Part shown: positions 8,328-16,943 of the stretch, one piece after another | Position numbering within the stretch: the first letter of the stretch is position 1 | Layout of the letters: each line of letters starts with the position of its first letter | Origin: Acidobacteriota bacterium | GTDB lineage: Bacteria; Acidobacteriota; Thermoanaerobaculia; Multivoradales; SZUA-115 | NCBI GenBank assembly: GCA_024277255.1 | Contig: JAJRVQ010000109.1 | Coordinates: 1-39,135 of the forward strand | DNA: 39,135 bases | Direction: 5' to 3' | Made by a program: the position numbers and the translations under genes | Notes under the pieces: generated by a model | What the model was told of the DNA's origin: nothing | What the model saw: the letters and a program-made list of their open reading frames with translations, nothing else | Databases searched by the model: none

Positions 8328-11252
8328 TTAGAAGGTGAACTTCACCGCCAGCTGGAAACGCCGGGGCAGGAAGAAGTCTCTGGGTGTGCCGAAGTTGGCG
8401 CTGTTGACCTTGTTCTGGATGTTATATCCGGTTTGTTTGTCAAAGGCGTTGAATACGTCAGCTCGCAGCTGAACCGAGTAGCGGTCCGCGAACGGGAAGC
8501 GATGCGTGTAGTTGAGGTCGACCTGGTAGTGGTCGTCGGTGGTCCGCGATCCGGCCGGTTCGGCGAAACGGCTGGTGTCGCTGGAACTGCCGGTCAAGGC
8601 ACGGTAGACCTCGACGTCCCAGGCTTCCCACGGCTGGCCGGACTGGTAGATGCCGAAGATGCCGGCGCTGCCGTTCCACTTGAAGTTGTAGTAGCCGTAG
8701 GCCTTCAACTGGTGCCGGCGGTCGCCGCGCAGGTTGCCGTAGCGGTTGTTCCACAACTGGCGGCCGGCGCCATCGGCGATGAACGACGAACCGACGAAGA
8801 TGTTGCCGTCGTTGCCGGTGGTGGTGTTGTCCTGGTCGAAGTTGCCGTAGTAGTGGCTCCATACGTAGGAGCCCTTGAAGTAGGCATTGGAGCCTCTCCA
8901 TTCGGCGTCGAAGTTGGCTTCGTAGAACTTGGTGAAGGCGTTGTCGAGTTCGGCGATGACGTAGGACGAGCCGCCGATCTCACTGCGGAAGGTGCCGAGT
9001 TCCGGAATGTAGTCATCGTGGGAAAACTCGTCCGGAGCCAGGAAGCGGCTACGTGCGTTGTTGTTGGTGTCTTCCCAGAAGTTGTATCCGTAGCGATGGC
9101 GGAGGTAGGCCTTGCCGGTCCAGCCGTTGTTGAACTGGCGAGAGTAGCCCACCATGTACTCGTCGATCGCACGCGGGTTGAGGTTGTCCTGGAAGAACTT
9201 ACCCGAGGAAGAACGGACCCCTGCGATGCTGATCAAGTTGCCGTCGGCGTCGAAGAAACCGCGGATCGTGCGTCGCAGGTTACGGGCCCAGGAGGCGGCG
9301 CGGGGCAGTGAGCTGGCGGCCGGATGGTAGCGAGCGTAGCTGGCGTAGACGGTGGCGCGGCCATCGTTGATGGCGCGCGTCACACCGAGGCGCGGCTGGA
9401 CCATGTCGCTGAAGTCGTCCTCGTGCATCTTGTAACGGTTGCCCGGGGCCAGCTCGAACCCGGAAACATTGGAGCTGTTCTCGCGCAAGCCTTGGCCGTA
9501 GAGCTTGTCGTTGGAGACCAGTACGCCGACGTTGAACGACCACTTGTCGTAGGTCAGCTTGTCGTTGATCTCGATGCTCTGCGACTCGAACTCCGAGGTG
9601 ATGACCGGCGAGATATTGCCGTTCAAATCGATCACGCTCTGCTGTTGGAAACGGGCCTCGAAAAAGATTGGGGTACCGTCGTCGGTGGTGGCGCGGCCGC
9701 CGGGTACGGTGATCGATCCCCAACCGTTCGAGGTTCGTGACAGATCCTCGCCGTCGGAGTAGTTCTGGTATCCGAAGTGGAGTTCGTGGTGGTCGCCGAC
9801 CAGCAGGTCATAGCCGAGCTGGAAGCTCTCACGGGAGAAGAGTTGATCGTTGAAGGTGGTGGCCACGCCGGCGATGCCGCCGCCGACGGCGACGCCGTTC
9901 TGGACGTAACCGTAGCGGCTGATCAGCGGCGCGATGAAGGCGTTGTAGGCGTCCTCACCGGCGATCGGCTGCGGTACGGCCAGCCGGCCCATGCGGTCGA
10001 GGTTGTTGACATCGAGCGTGACGGAGCCATCGCTGCGAATGTCGAAGCCGAGCACGTTGTCCGGCCGCGAATTGAAGTCGTTGGAGAAGTCTGTCGCCTT
10101 GAAGTTGACGAAGCTGCGGTCGTTGATCACCCAGGAAGCTTCCAGGGTGCCGATCTCCAGCTGCGAGTCACTACCGGAAGAGGCCGTCCCGGTGATCGCC
10201 TCACCGGTAACGCCGCTACCCTGGTCGTCGTTTTCGGAGTCGCGATAGCTCCCGTGCACCAGGATCGAGTCGCTCGGCGTCCAGGTGAGCTTGCCGAAAA
10301 ACTCGTCGCGGACGCTCTCGGCATCGGGTACGGCACCGTAGAGGTTGGTCCGGCTATCGCTGGTGGTCGTCGGCCGGTAGTACGAGGCATAGAAGGTCAA
10401 GTTCGAGGGAACGATCGGGCCGCCGAGCGATAGCGAGGTCCAGTCCTGATCGCGGCTGAAGGCGGCTGCGCTGTCGACGTCGCGCTTTGCGCTCATGCCC
10501 TGATTCTGAATCTGGTAGCTAGCCGTGCCGTGGAAGCGGTTGGTGCCCGACTTGCTGGTCGTGTTGATGGTGAAGCCGCCGGAGCGGTTGAAGTCCACCG
10601 CCCGGGCACCACCCTTGATGATCGAAACCTGATCGATGTCGTTCGACGACGAGTCGGAACTCAAGGTTCCGAAGAGCGGCAATGAGACGTTGACGCCGTC
10701 GAAGAGGTAGACGTTGTCCTGACCGCTACCACCGGCGCTCGGCCCACGTACTTTGTCTTCCGAGTACTGGACGCCCGGGACCAGCTTCACCAGGTCGCGG
10801 TACTGCTGGCCGATGGGGAGTTGGTCGAAGATGTCGCTGTCTACGGCGCTCTTGATCTCGGCGGAGGTGGTGTCGATGGTCGCCAGCTCGCCGATGACGT
10901 TGACCTGCTCTGAGACAGCCTCCGGCTGCATAGAGACTCTCACTGCCGAGTTCTGTTGCAGCAGGACCTTCATCTCTTGGGTCACGGTGGCGAGCCCTTC
11001 GAGGCTAAAGGTGACTTCGTAGTCTCCGGGAGGCAACTGCACCAGGCGGAAGCTGCCGTCGGCGGCGGAGAAGGTGGTTCTCGGGCGTGGCAGGACGTCA
11101 CTGGTCGCTTCCACGGTGATACCGGGAAGCGGGTCGCCATCCGCGGAGGTCACCGTACCCGAAATGGAACCGGTTTGTTGGCCTAAGGCCGGTAGGCTCC
11201 CGACGATTAATAACATTGAAAGCAGCCCGACGATTACGGTGTACTTCTTCAT
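8328..11252 (-). CDS. TonB-dependent receptor with carboxypeptidase-regulatory-like N-terminal domain (Oar-like)
   Basis: Outer-membrane beta-barrel of 974 residues. Signal peptide about 1-25 (MKKYTVIVGLLSMLLIVGSL, ending ALGQQ). Residues about 28-110 form a carboxypeptidase-regulatory-like beta-sandwich (GSISGTVTSADGDPLPG, ADGSFRLVQLPPGDYEV). A plug domain follows (about 115-250, QLPIGQQYRDLVKLVPGVQ, NVYLFDGVNV, IIKGGARAVDFNRSGG), then a long barrel ending in an aromatic residue (LAVKFTF). This architecture is abundant in Acidobacteriota. The ligand cannot be told; proximity to the amino-sugar operon allows, but does not prove, oligosaccharide uptake. AGGAAAGG precedes the ATG at 11252. It is transcribed away from the divergent kinase operon. 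Confidence 0.9.
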   Translation of the reverse strand: MKKYTVIVGLLSMLLIVGSLPALGQQTGSISGTVTSADGDPLPGITVEATSDVLPRPRTTFSAADGSFRLVQLPPGDYEVTFSLEGLATVTQEMKVLLQQNSAVRVSMQPEAVSEQVNVIGELATIDTTSAEIKSAVDSDIFDQLPIGQQYRDLVKLVPGVQYSEDKVRGPSAGGSGQDNVYLFDGVNVSLPLFGTLSSDSSSNDIDQVSIIKGGARAVDFNRSGGFTINTTSKSGTNRFHGTASYQIQNQGMSAKRDVDSAAAFSRDQDWTSLSLGGPIVPSNLTFYASYYRPTTTSDSRTNLYGAVPDAESVRDEFFGKLTWTPSDSILVHGSYRDSENDDQGSGVTGEAITGTASSGSDSQLEIGTLEASWVINDRSFVNFKATDFSNDFNSRPDNVLGFDIRSDGSVTLDVNNLDRMGRLAVPQPIAGEDAYNAFIAPLISRYGYVQNGVAVGGGIAGVATTFNDQLFSRESFQLGYDLLVGDHHELHFGYQNYSDGEDLSRTSNGWGSITVPGGRATTDDGTPIFFEARFQQQSVIDLNGNISPVITSEFESQSIEINDKLTYDKWSFNVGVLVSNDKLYGQGLRENSSNVSGFELAPGNRYKMHEDDFSDMVQPRLGVTRAINDGRATVYASYARYHPAASSLPRAASWARNLRRTIRGFFDADGNLISIAGVRSSSGKFFQDNLNPRAIDEYMVGYSRQFNNGWTGKAYLRHRYGYNFWEDTNNNARSRFLAPDEFSHDDYIPELGTFRSEIGGSSYVIAELDNAFTKFYEANFDAEWRGSNAYFKGSYVWSHYYGNFDQDNTTTGNDGNIFVGSSFIADGAGRQLWNNRYGNLRGDRRHQLKAYGYYNFKWNGSAGIFGIYQSGQPWEAWDVEVYRALTGSSSDTSRFAEPAGSRTTDDHYQVDLNYTHRFPFADRYSVQLRADVFNAFDKQTGYNIQNKVNSANFGTPRDFFLPRRFQLAVKFTF

Positions 11253-11545
11253 AACCTTTCCTTTCCCGATTACGGTTACGCGTGCGGAAGAGGCTGCGAC
11301 CGGAGCTGAAATTGCTCTGTCCGCTGGTCGTCCCCCCCTGCCAAAGATCGAATCATCGAATCAAAGAATTGGCGGCACGCTAGCACGGCCCCGCATGGCT
11401 CGCAAGGTGCTGGGCGGATCGTATTTGAGGTTGTTCCGGTGAGAGGCGGGTTTCCTTGCGAATCGGTGTTTTTCAGCATTCGCACAGCGCTGCTGGTTGG
11501 CCGGTTTGGTGCTATGTTTGGCCGCATCGAGAAGGGAATGGGCTC

Positions 11546-12442
11546 TTGCGCTACGTAGTGGGAATCGATGCCGGAGGCTCGAAGACAGTGGGCCTGCTGG
11601 TGGACGAAGATGGCCGTTTGATCAGCCAGGTCCTCACCGGTGGCGCCAACTTGCGCGTCCACGGCGAGAGCGGCGTCGAAGCGGTGCTGAAGCAGGTGTT
11701 CGTCGATCTGGCACCGCCGGAACCGGTGTCGGCAACCTGCCTCGGCTTGGCCGGCGTCGATCGGTCGGCGGATCGAGCGGTGATCCAAGGAATCTTGCGC
11801 CGTTTGGGGATTCCGGGGGAGGCACGGATCGAGAATGACGCCTTGGTCGCCTTGGTGGCGGGAGCCCCCGAGCGCCAGGGGATCGTGGTGGTTTCCGGCA
11901 CCGGTTCGATCGCCTATGGGCTCGATGCCAGCGGTGCGACGGCGCGAGCCGGCGGCTGGGGCCACATCCTGGGCGATGAGGGATCGGCCTACTGGCTGGG
12001 ACACGCGGCGTTGCGCCAGGCGATTCGGGCACTCGATGGGCGCGGGCCTGAGACCTCTTTCGGCGACCGCGTCTCGCGCAAACTCGACCTGGAAGTGCCG
12101 GAGGGGCTGGTGTCCTGGTTCTACGATCAGGAACGCTCCCGCTACCGCATCGCCGAACTCGCCAGCCTGGTCGAGGAAGCGGCACTCGACGGTGACCAAC
12201 ACGCCGAGGAGTTGCTCGAAGAGGCGGCGCTGCACCTGGTGCGGGCGGCGCAGGCGGTGGCCAGCCAGCTTTCCTTCGACTCGCTCTATCGTGTGGTGCT
12301 CGCGGGCGGCGCTTTTCGAGCTTGCCCCAGCTTGGCGCAACGGGCGGAAGATCACTTTGATCTGCCTTTTGCCGTGGTGGATCGGCTCGAGGTGGAGCCC
12401 GCCTGGGGAGCGGTGACTTTGGCTCTCGATTTGCTGGAGTGA
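11546..12442 (+). CDS. N-acetylglucosamine/N-acetylmuramic acid kinase, BadF/BcrA ATPase family
   Basis: Cytoplasmic sugar kinase of the ASKHA fold, 298 residues. Motifs: VGIDAGGSKT (residues 5-14, phosphate-1), ENDA (96-99), VSGTGSIAYG (116-125, phosphate-2), AGGWGHILGDEGSAYWLG (135-152, characteristic of NAGK-type kinases) and VVLAGGAF near the end. Family members phosphorylate GlcNAc; Clostridium MurK also takes MurNAc, so a dual-specific kinase is possible. I prefer the TTG at 11546, with GAAGGGA eight bases upstream; an upstream in-frame TTG at 11456 would add 30 residues unlike the family. First gene of a five-gene operon. Confidence 0.85.
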   Translation: MRYVVGIDAGGSKTVGLLVDEDGRLISQVLTGGANLRVHGESGVEAVLKQVFVDLAPPEPVSATCLGLAGVDRSADRAVIQGILRRLGIPGEARIENDALVALVAGAPERQGIVVVSGTGSIAYGLDASGATARAGGWGHILGDEGSAYWLGHAALRQAIRALDGRGPETSFGDRVSRKLDLEVPEGLVSWFYDQERSRYRIAELASLVEEAALDGDQHAEELLEEAALHLVRAAQAVASQLSFDSLYRVVLAGGAFRACPSLAQRAEDHFDLPFAVVDRLEVEPAWGAVTLALDLLE

Positions 12443-12466
12443 GGTGGACAGGGTGAGGTGGGCAGA

Positions 12467-13228
12467 ATGAGCGCGACAGCGATGCGGTTGATCGTCAACG
12501 CCGATGACCTGGGCCGGACACCGGGCATCAACGATGGAATCTTCGCAGCGCACCAGCGCGGGCTGGTGAGCAGTGCCACCCTGATGGTGGCCTATCCCGC
12601 GGCGCGAGAGGCGGCGCAACGCCTCGATCAGTTCCCAGCTCTGGGCATCGGTTTACATGTCGCCTTGACCGGCGGTGAGCCGCTGCTGCCGGCGGACGAG
12701 TTGCCCAGCTTGGTCGATGGCCAAGGGCGCTTCGCCAGCCATCCGGACCTCTTCACCGCTCCCGATCCCGAGGAGGTCGCGGCGGAGGTGGAGGCACAGT
12801 TCGACCGCTTCCGAGAACTCACCGGCCGGCTGCCCACCCACCTCGACAGCCATCATCACGCGCACCGCCACCCCGTGGTCTGTGACGCCTTGATCACCAT
12901 CGCGGCCCGGGAAGGGCTGCCGGTGCGCAACACCTCGGCGGCGGTGGGCGAGAGGCTGCGCTCTGCCGGCATCGCCACCACAGATGCGTTTGTCGAGCGG
13001 TTCTACGCCAGCGAGGCGCGGCTCGGGCCATTTCTCGACATCATCGACGGCTTGACTCCCGGAGTGACCGAAGTGATGTGCCACCCGGCGCGGCTCGACG
13101 ATCTTTTGCGTCGGGGCAGCAGCTACGTCGATGAGCGCGAGGTGGAACTGGCGGTGCTGACCGATCCTCGGGCGTTGCAGGCGGTGGAAGACAAGGGCGT
13201 CCGCTTGATCCATTTCGGGTCGCTGTGA
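12467..13228 (+). CDS. ChbG/YdjC-family carbohydrate deacetylase
   Basis: 253 residues; predicted metal-dependent deacetylase that removes acetyl groups from N-acetylated sugars (chito-oligosaccharides in the E. coli ChbG case). Family signatures: LIVNADDLGRTPGIND (D13, D14), GIGLHVALTGGEP (H64), HLDSHHHAHRHP (metal histidines about 129-133) and EVMCHPA. Cytoplasmic: no signal peptide. GAGGTGGG precedes the ATG at 12467 by a few bases; another in-frame ATG lies at 12482. It starts 24 bp after the kinase and overlaps the next gene by four bases. In this operon it occupies the place where GlcNAc-6-phosphate deacetylase (NagA) would be expected. Confidence 0.85.
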   Translation: MSATAMRLIVNADDLGRTPGINDGIFAAHQRGLVSSATLMVAYPAAREAAQRLDQFPALGIGLHVALTGGEPLLPADELPSLVDGQGRFASHPDLFTAPDPEEVAAEVEAQFDRFRELTGRLPTHLDSHHHAHRHPVVCDALITIAAREGLPVRNTSAAVGERLRSAGIATTDAFVERFYASEARLGPFLDIIDGLTPGVTEVMCHPARLDDLLRRGSSYVDEREVELAVLTDPRALQAVEDKGVRLIHFGSL

Positions 13229-13965
13229 AGCTCCACATCCTCAACGGGCCGCTGGAGGTGGCGCGGCAAGGTGCGCAGATCCTCTCTGCCGCCGCGGCGG
13301 CCAAGGCCGATCTGGTCCTCGGTTTGCTCACCGGGCGCACCGCCATCCCCTTCTATGACGATCTGGCGCGCCGTTATCGAGCGGGCGAGTTGGATCTGTC
13401 CCGCGCGCGGGCGATCAACGTCGATGAGCTGGTCTTGCCCGAAGATCATCCGAGTGGCTTTCGCACCTTCATGAAGCGCCATGGCTGGCAGCGCATTGGG
13501 CTCGACCCCTCGCGCTGCGAGATACCGCGGGCCGAGGGTGACTCAGAGCAACGACTGCGGGCGGAATGCCGTCGCTACGACGCCGTGGTGGAGGAGGCCG
13601 GCGGGCTCGATCTGGCGGTGCTCGGGGTGGGGGTGGAGGGCCATGTGGCCTACAATCTCCCCGGTATCGAGCACCTGAGCACCCATTGCGTGGAGCTTCC
13701 CGATGCGCTTGCCGAGCAGCTCGACGTACCCCAGCGTTGGCGGCCACTGCGGGCGATCACGCTCGGCTTTGGCGCTCTGCGCGCAGCCAAGCAGCTACTG
13801 CTGATGGCCAGCGGGGAGAGCAAAGCCACCGCGGTTCGCGCCCTGGTCGAGGGGCCGGTCGACCCGCAGTGGCCCTGTACGCTGTTGCGCGCGCACCCGG
13901 ATTTCACCCTCTTGGTCGATCGCGCCGCGGCCGTGAAGTTGGCCGGGCAAGGAGATGGCGAATGA
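13225..13965 (+). CDS. Glucosamine-6-phosphate deaminase/isomerase-like protein (NagB family)
   Basis: 246 residues of the NagB/6-phosphogluconolactonase fold: GLLTGRTA (phosphate loop), INVDELVLPEDHPSGFR (D67/E68, equivalent to E. coli NagB Asp72 region), LGVGVEGHVAYNLPG and ITLGFGAL. NagB would convert glucosamine-6-phosphate to fructose-6-phosphate and ammonia. The catalytic segment is atypical: E138 replaces Asp141, H140 (His143) is kept, and L145 replaces Glu148. Activity may therefore differ from classic NagB. The GTG start overlaps the deacetylase stop (GTGA). Operon position between the deacetylase and a sugar transporter supports amino-sugar catabolism. Confidence 0.8.
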   Translation: MKLHILNGPLEVARQGAQILSAAAAAKADLVLGLLTGRTAIPFYDDLARRYRAGELDLSRARAINVDELVLPEDHPSGFRTFMKRHGWQRIGLDPSRCEIPRAEGDSEQRLRAECRRYDAVVEEAGGLDLAVLGVGVEGHVAYNLPGIEHLSTHCVELPDALAEQLDVPQRWRPLRAITLGFGALRAAKQLLLMASGESKATAVRALVEGPVDPQWPCTLLRAHPDFTLLVDRAAAVKLAGQGDGE

Positions 13966-13990
13966 GTCTTGATCTGAGCAGGAGACGCTC

Positions 13991-15445
13991 TTGAATATCG
14001 GTGGTCTGGATCTTGGCATCCTCTTCGTCTATCTCGGAGGTGTTCTCGCCTTCGGCACTTGGGTGGGGCGCAACGCCAAGACCACGGATGACTACATGCT
14101 TGGGGGGAAGAACTTGCCGTGGTGGTTGATCCTCTTCTCGGTAGTGGCCACCGAAACGAGCACCGTCACCTTCCTCTCCATCCCCGGCTTCTCGTTCGAC
14201 CATGATCTGACCTGGTTGCAGATCCCGCTCGGTTTCGTGATCGGTCGCTTCGCGGTGATTTTCCTCCTCCTGCCGCAGTACTTCGATGGGCGGATGTTCA
14301 CCGCCTACGAAGTATTGCACCGCCGTTTCGGCGGCGCCACCGAACGGGTGGCCTCGCTGCTTTTCATCCTGACGCGCAGCTTGGCGGACGGCTTGCGGCT
14401 CTTCCTGTCGGCGATCATCCTGCAAGAGATGACCGGCGTTGCCCTGCCCTGGGCGGTGGCTCTGCTCGGCGTGACGACGATCGTCTACACCTTCTTCGGC
14501 GGTATGCGCGCCGTCTTGTGGACCGACTTGGTGCAGTTCATGGTCTACATGTCCGGCGGTCTGATCGCCTTCTGGCTTCTCCTCGACCGCCTGCCGGGCG
14601 GTTGGGACCAGCTGGTCTCGATGGGTGGGGCGGCGGGCAAGCTGCGGATGTTCGATCTCTCGCTCGACTTCACCCAACCCTACGGCTTGTGGGCCGGCCT
14701 GCTCGGCGGTGCCTTCTTGAGCCTCGGCTCGCACGGCGTCGACCAGATGATGGTGCAGCGCTACTTGAGCGCCCGCAATCTGCCGGACGCGCGCCGCGCG
14801 CTGTGGGTGAGCGGTTTCGTGGTGGCCGCCCAGTTCGCCCTCTTCTTGCTCATCGGTGTCGCTCTCTACTGCTTCTACCAGCTCAACCCGCCGGCCGTGC
14901 CCTTCGAGCGTGCCGACCGGGTTTTCGGCCGCTTCATTCTCAACGAGATGCCGGTCGGGCTGATCGGGGTGCTCCTGGGCGCGGTCTTCGCGGCGGCGAT
15001 GTCGACCCTGTCGAGCTCGCTCAACTCTTGCGCCACGACGGCGGTGAAGGATCTGTACACACCGATGGCGGGGAAGCGGGCGACGCCGAGCCGGCAGCTG
15101 AAGGCGACCCGGTTGTTGACCGTTGTCTTCGGTCTGATTCAGATCGCGGTCGGCATCGGTGGCCAGTGGCTGGCCTCTTCGGTGGTGTCGAGCGTGCTGG
15201 GGATCGCCGGTTTCACCACCGGCATTGTGCTAGGGGTTTTCTTTCTGGGCCGCTTCGCTCGGCGGGTCGGTCAGCGCGCCGCCCTCGCCGGTCTCGCGGT
15301 GGGTCTCATCGGCATGAGCTGGATTTTCTTCGCCACCCCGCTCGCCTGGCCCTGGTACGCCTTGGTCGGCTCGGCCGGTACCTACATTGCGGGGCTGGCG
15401 GCGAGCACTCTGTGGCCGCGTGAGCGGGCGGCGGAGGCTGTTTGA
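13991..15445 (+). CDS. Sodium:solute symporter (SSS family)
   Basis: 484-residue inner-membrane transporter with about 13 predicted hydrophobic segments. It begins LGILFVYLGGVLAFGTWVG and contains the SSS-type features DDYMLGGKNLPWW, ETSTVTFLSIPG, FFGGMRAVLWTD and AAMSTLSSSLNSCATT. The substrate is likely an amino sugar or oligosaccharide given the operon. Start is TTG at 13991 with AGGAGA five bases upstream; the gap from the NagB-like gene is 25 bp. The stop overlaps the next gene (TTGA). Confidence 0.9.
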   Translation: MNIGGLDLGILFVYLGGVLAFGTWVGRNAKTTDDYMLGGKNLPWWLILFSVVATETSTVTFLSIPGFSFDHDLTWLQIPLGFVIGRFAVIFLLLPQYFDGRMFTAYEVLHRRFGGATERVASLLFILTRSLADGLRLFLSAIILQEMTGVALPWAVALLGVTTIVYTFFGGMRAVLWTDLVQFMVYMSGGLIAFWLLLDRLPGGWDQLVSMGGAAGKLRMFDLSLDFTQPYGLWAGLLGGAFLSLGSHGVDQMMVQRYLSARNLPDARRALWVSGFVVAAQFALFLLIGVALYCFYQLNPPAVPFERADRVFGRFILNEMPVGLIGVLLGAVFAAAMSTLSSSLNSCATTAVKDLYTPMAGKRATPSRQLKATRLLTVVFGLIQIAVGIGGQWLASSVVSSVLGIAGFTTGIVLGVFFLGRFARRVGQRAALAGLAVGLIGMSWIFFATPLAWPWYALVGSAGTYIAGLAASTLWPRERAAEAV

Positions 15446-16575
15446 GCGCGCCGCCTCAGCGGCTGGTTTCGGTCGATGTCTTTCGCGGCGCCACCATCGT
15501 GGCGATGATTCTGGTCAACAACCCGGGCAACTGGGGCAAGGTCTATGCGCCGCTGCTGCACGCCGAGTGGCACGGCTGGACGCCGACCGACCTGATCTTC
15601 CCCTTCTTCCTCTTCATCGTCGGCGTGGCGATCGTGCTGGCGCTCGGCCGGCGGATCGAAGCCGGGGTGGAGCGCCGCTCGCTTACGACCAAGTTGGTTC
15701 GGCGCTCGGCGGTTTTGTTCGGTCTCGGATTGTTCCTCTCGGGCTATCCGTTCGGTCTCTTCGGTACGCGCACTTTCGAACGGCTGCTCGAGACCTGGCG
15801 AATCCCCGGCGTGCTGCAACGGATCGCGGTCTGTTACTTGCTCGCCTCGCTGCTATTTCTCTACTGCCGCAAGCCGGCGCTGAAGGTGTGGACGGCAGTC
15901 TGCCTGCTCGGCTACTGGCCGTTGCTGGCGTTGACACCGATGCCCGGCGGCGGCGCGCCCGATCTGGCGACGAAGGGGCAGCACCTGGCGGGATGGCTCG
16001 ATCGGGTGGTGCTGGGCAAGCACTTGTGGATCTACGGCAAGGTTTACGATCCCGAGGGAATCCTGAGCACTATCCCGGCGCTGGCGACGACGCTGTTGGG
16101 TCTCTTCGCCGGCTTGCTTTTGGTCTCGGATCGGCCGGCGGTCGAGAAGGTGGCGCGGCTCTTCGTGCGCGGCTCGCTGTTGGTGGTGGGGGGCTACGTT
16201 TGGGGTTGGTTTTTCCCCATCAGCAAGGGGCTGTGGACGAGTTCGTACGCGGTGTTCACGGCCGGGATGGCGACTTGCGCGCTGGCGCTCTGCCTGTGGT
16301 TGTTCGATGTGGAGCGCCATCCGCGGATGGCGCGTCCGTTGGTGATCTATGGGGTGAACGCGATCACGGTCTTTGTCGGTAGTGGAGTCTTGGCGCGGAC
16401 TCTGGGTATCTTGAAGGTCGGGGAGAGGACGGTGCACAGCTGGATCTACGGAGGACTGTTCGCTTCGTGGTTGCCGCCTTACGTGGCTTCGTTGGCCTTT
16501 GCGTTGGCTTGGGTGGTGGGGTGGTTTTTGGTGCTTTGGGTGATGGATCGGCGGGGGGTTGTGATCAAGGTGTAG
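15442..16575 (+). CDS. NagX / heparan-alpha-glucosaminide N-acetyltransferase-like membrane protein
   Basis: 377 residues with roughly ten membrane segments. Family signatures of the HGSNAT/NagX (DUF5009) group: RLVSVDVFRGATIVAMILVN, WHGWTPTDLIFPFFLFIVGV, IPGVLQRIAVCYL and FDPEG-like VYDPEGILSTIPA. The human homologue transfers acetyl groups across a membrane to glucosamine; bacterial members are found in GlcNAc-utilisation clusters with uncertain role. TTG start at 15442 overlapping the symporter stop. The codon for the catalytic histidine of the family cannot be assigned with certainty. Last gene of the operon, and convergent with the secreted protein at 16944. Confidence 0.85.
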   Translation: MSAPPQRLVSVDVFRGATIVAMILVNNPGNWGKVYAPLLHAEWHGWTPTDLIFPFFLFIVGVAIVLALGRRIEAGVERRSLTTKLVRRSAVLFGLGLFLSGYPFGLFGTRTFERLLETWRIPGVLQRIAVCYLLASLLFLYCRKPALKVWTAVCLLGYWPLLALTPMPGGGAPDLATKGQHLAGWLDRVVLGKHLWIYGKVYDPEGILSTIPALATTLLGLFAGLLLVSDRPAVEKVARLFVRGSLLVVGGYVWGWFFPISKGLWTSSYAVFTAGMATCALALCLWLFDVERHPRMARPLVIYGVNAITVFVGSGVLARTLGILKVGERTVHSWIYGGLFASWLPPYVASLAFALAWVVGWFLVLWVMDRRGVVIKV

Positions 16576-16586
16576 GGCGTGGGGCC

Positions 16587-16873
16587 GGTCCTCGTCGTGG
16601 GTCCACCCCGTCGGGGGACGCGGGAGCTGGGTATGCCGGTCCGGGTCGGGTGTCCTCCCCGCCGGGGGACGCGGGAGCTTCTCGGTGGAGGGGGTGTTAG
16701 CTCCCGCTGAGCGTCACCGCGCCGGTCAGTTGGCGACAACTCGACAATGAAGACGAGCGCGGTGAAGATCCCCCCGTCGGGGAGGACACCCGACCCGGAC
16801 CTCTGTTGTGGTGTTTTCGGAGGGGCGAGCGCGATGAAGATCCCCCTGTCGGGGTGGACCCACGACGAGGACC
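16587..16873. repeat. Nested inverted-repeat block in convergent intergenic region
   Basis: The 368-bp gene-free space between nagX-like and the next gene holds two nested inverted repeats. The outer arms are 16587-16618 and 16841-16873: 24 bp match perfectly, followed by a further G-tract. The inner arms are 16638-16668 and 16771-16801 (30 of 31 positions match). Each arm itself contains a CCCC-N3/4-GGGG mini-hairpin. The two left arms end in a shared GGGGGACGCGGGAGCT, and the two right arms begin with a shared GATGAAGATCCCCC-like segment, so the block is four copies of one ~30-bp element, two per strand. No coding frame is convincing here. It could be a structured RNA, bidirectional terminator, MITE-like element or protein-binding palindrome. 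Confidence 0.85.
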
Positions 16874-16943
16874 TTCATGGGTGCGTGGGGGGAGGTGCGC
16901 GGTGAAGACTTCTTTGGGTGGGGCTGGGAGAGGGGAGGAGCGC

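Noticed and set aside
11276..12619. Minus-strand 447-codon frame opposite the kinase
   Set aside because: Antisense shadow of the GlcNAc-type kinase, with no recognisable domain.
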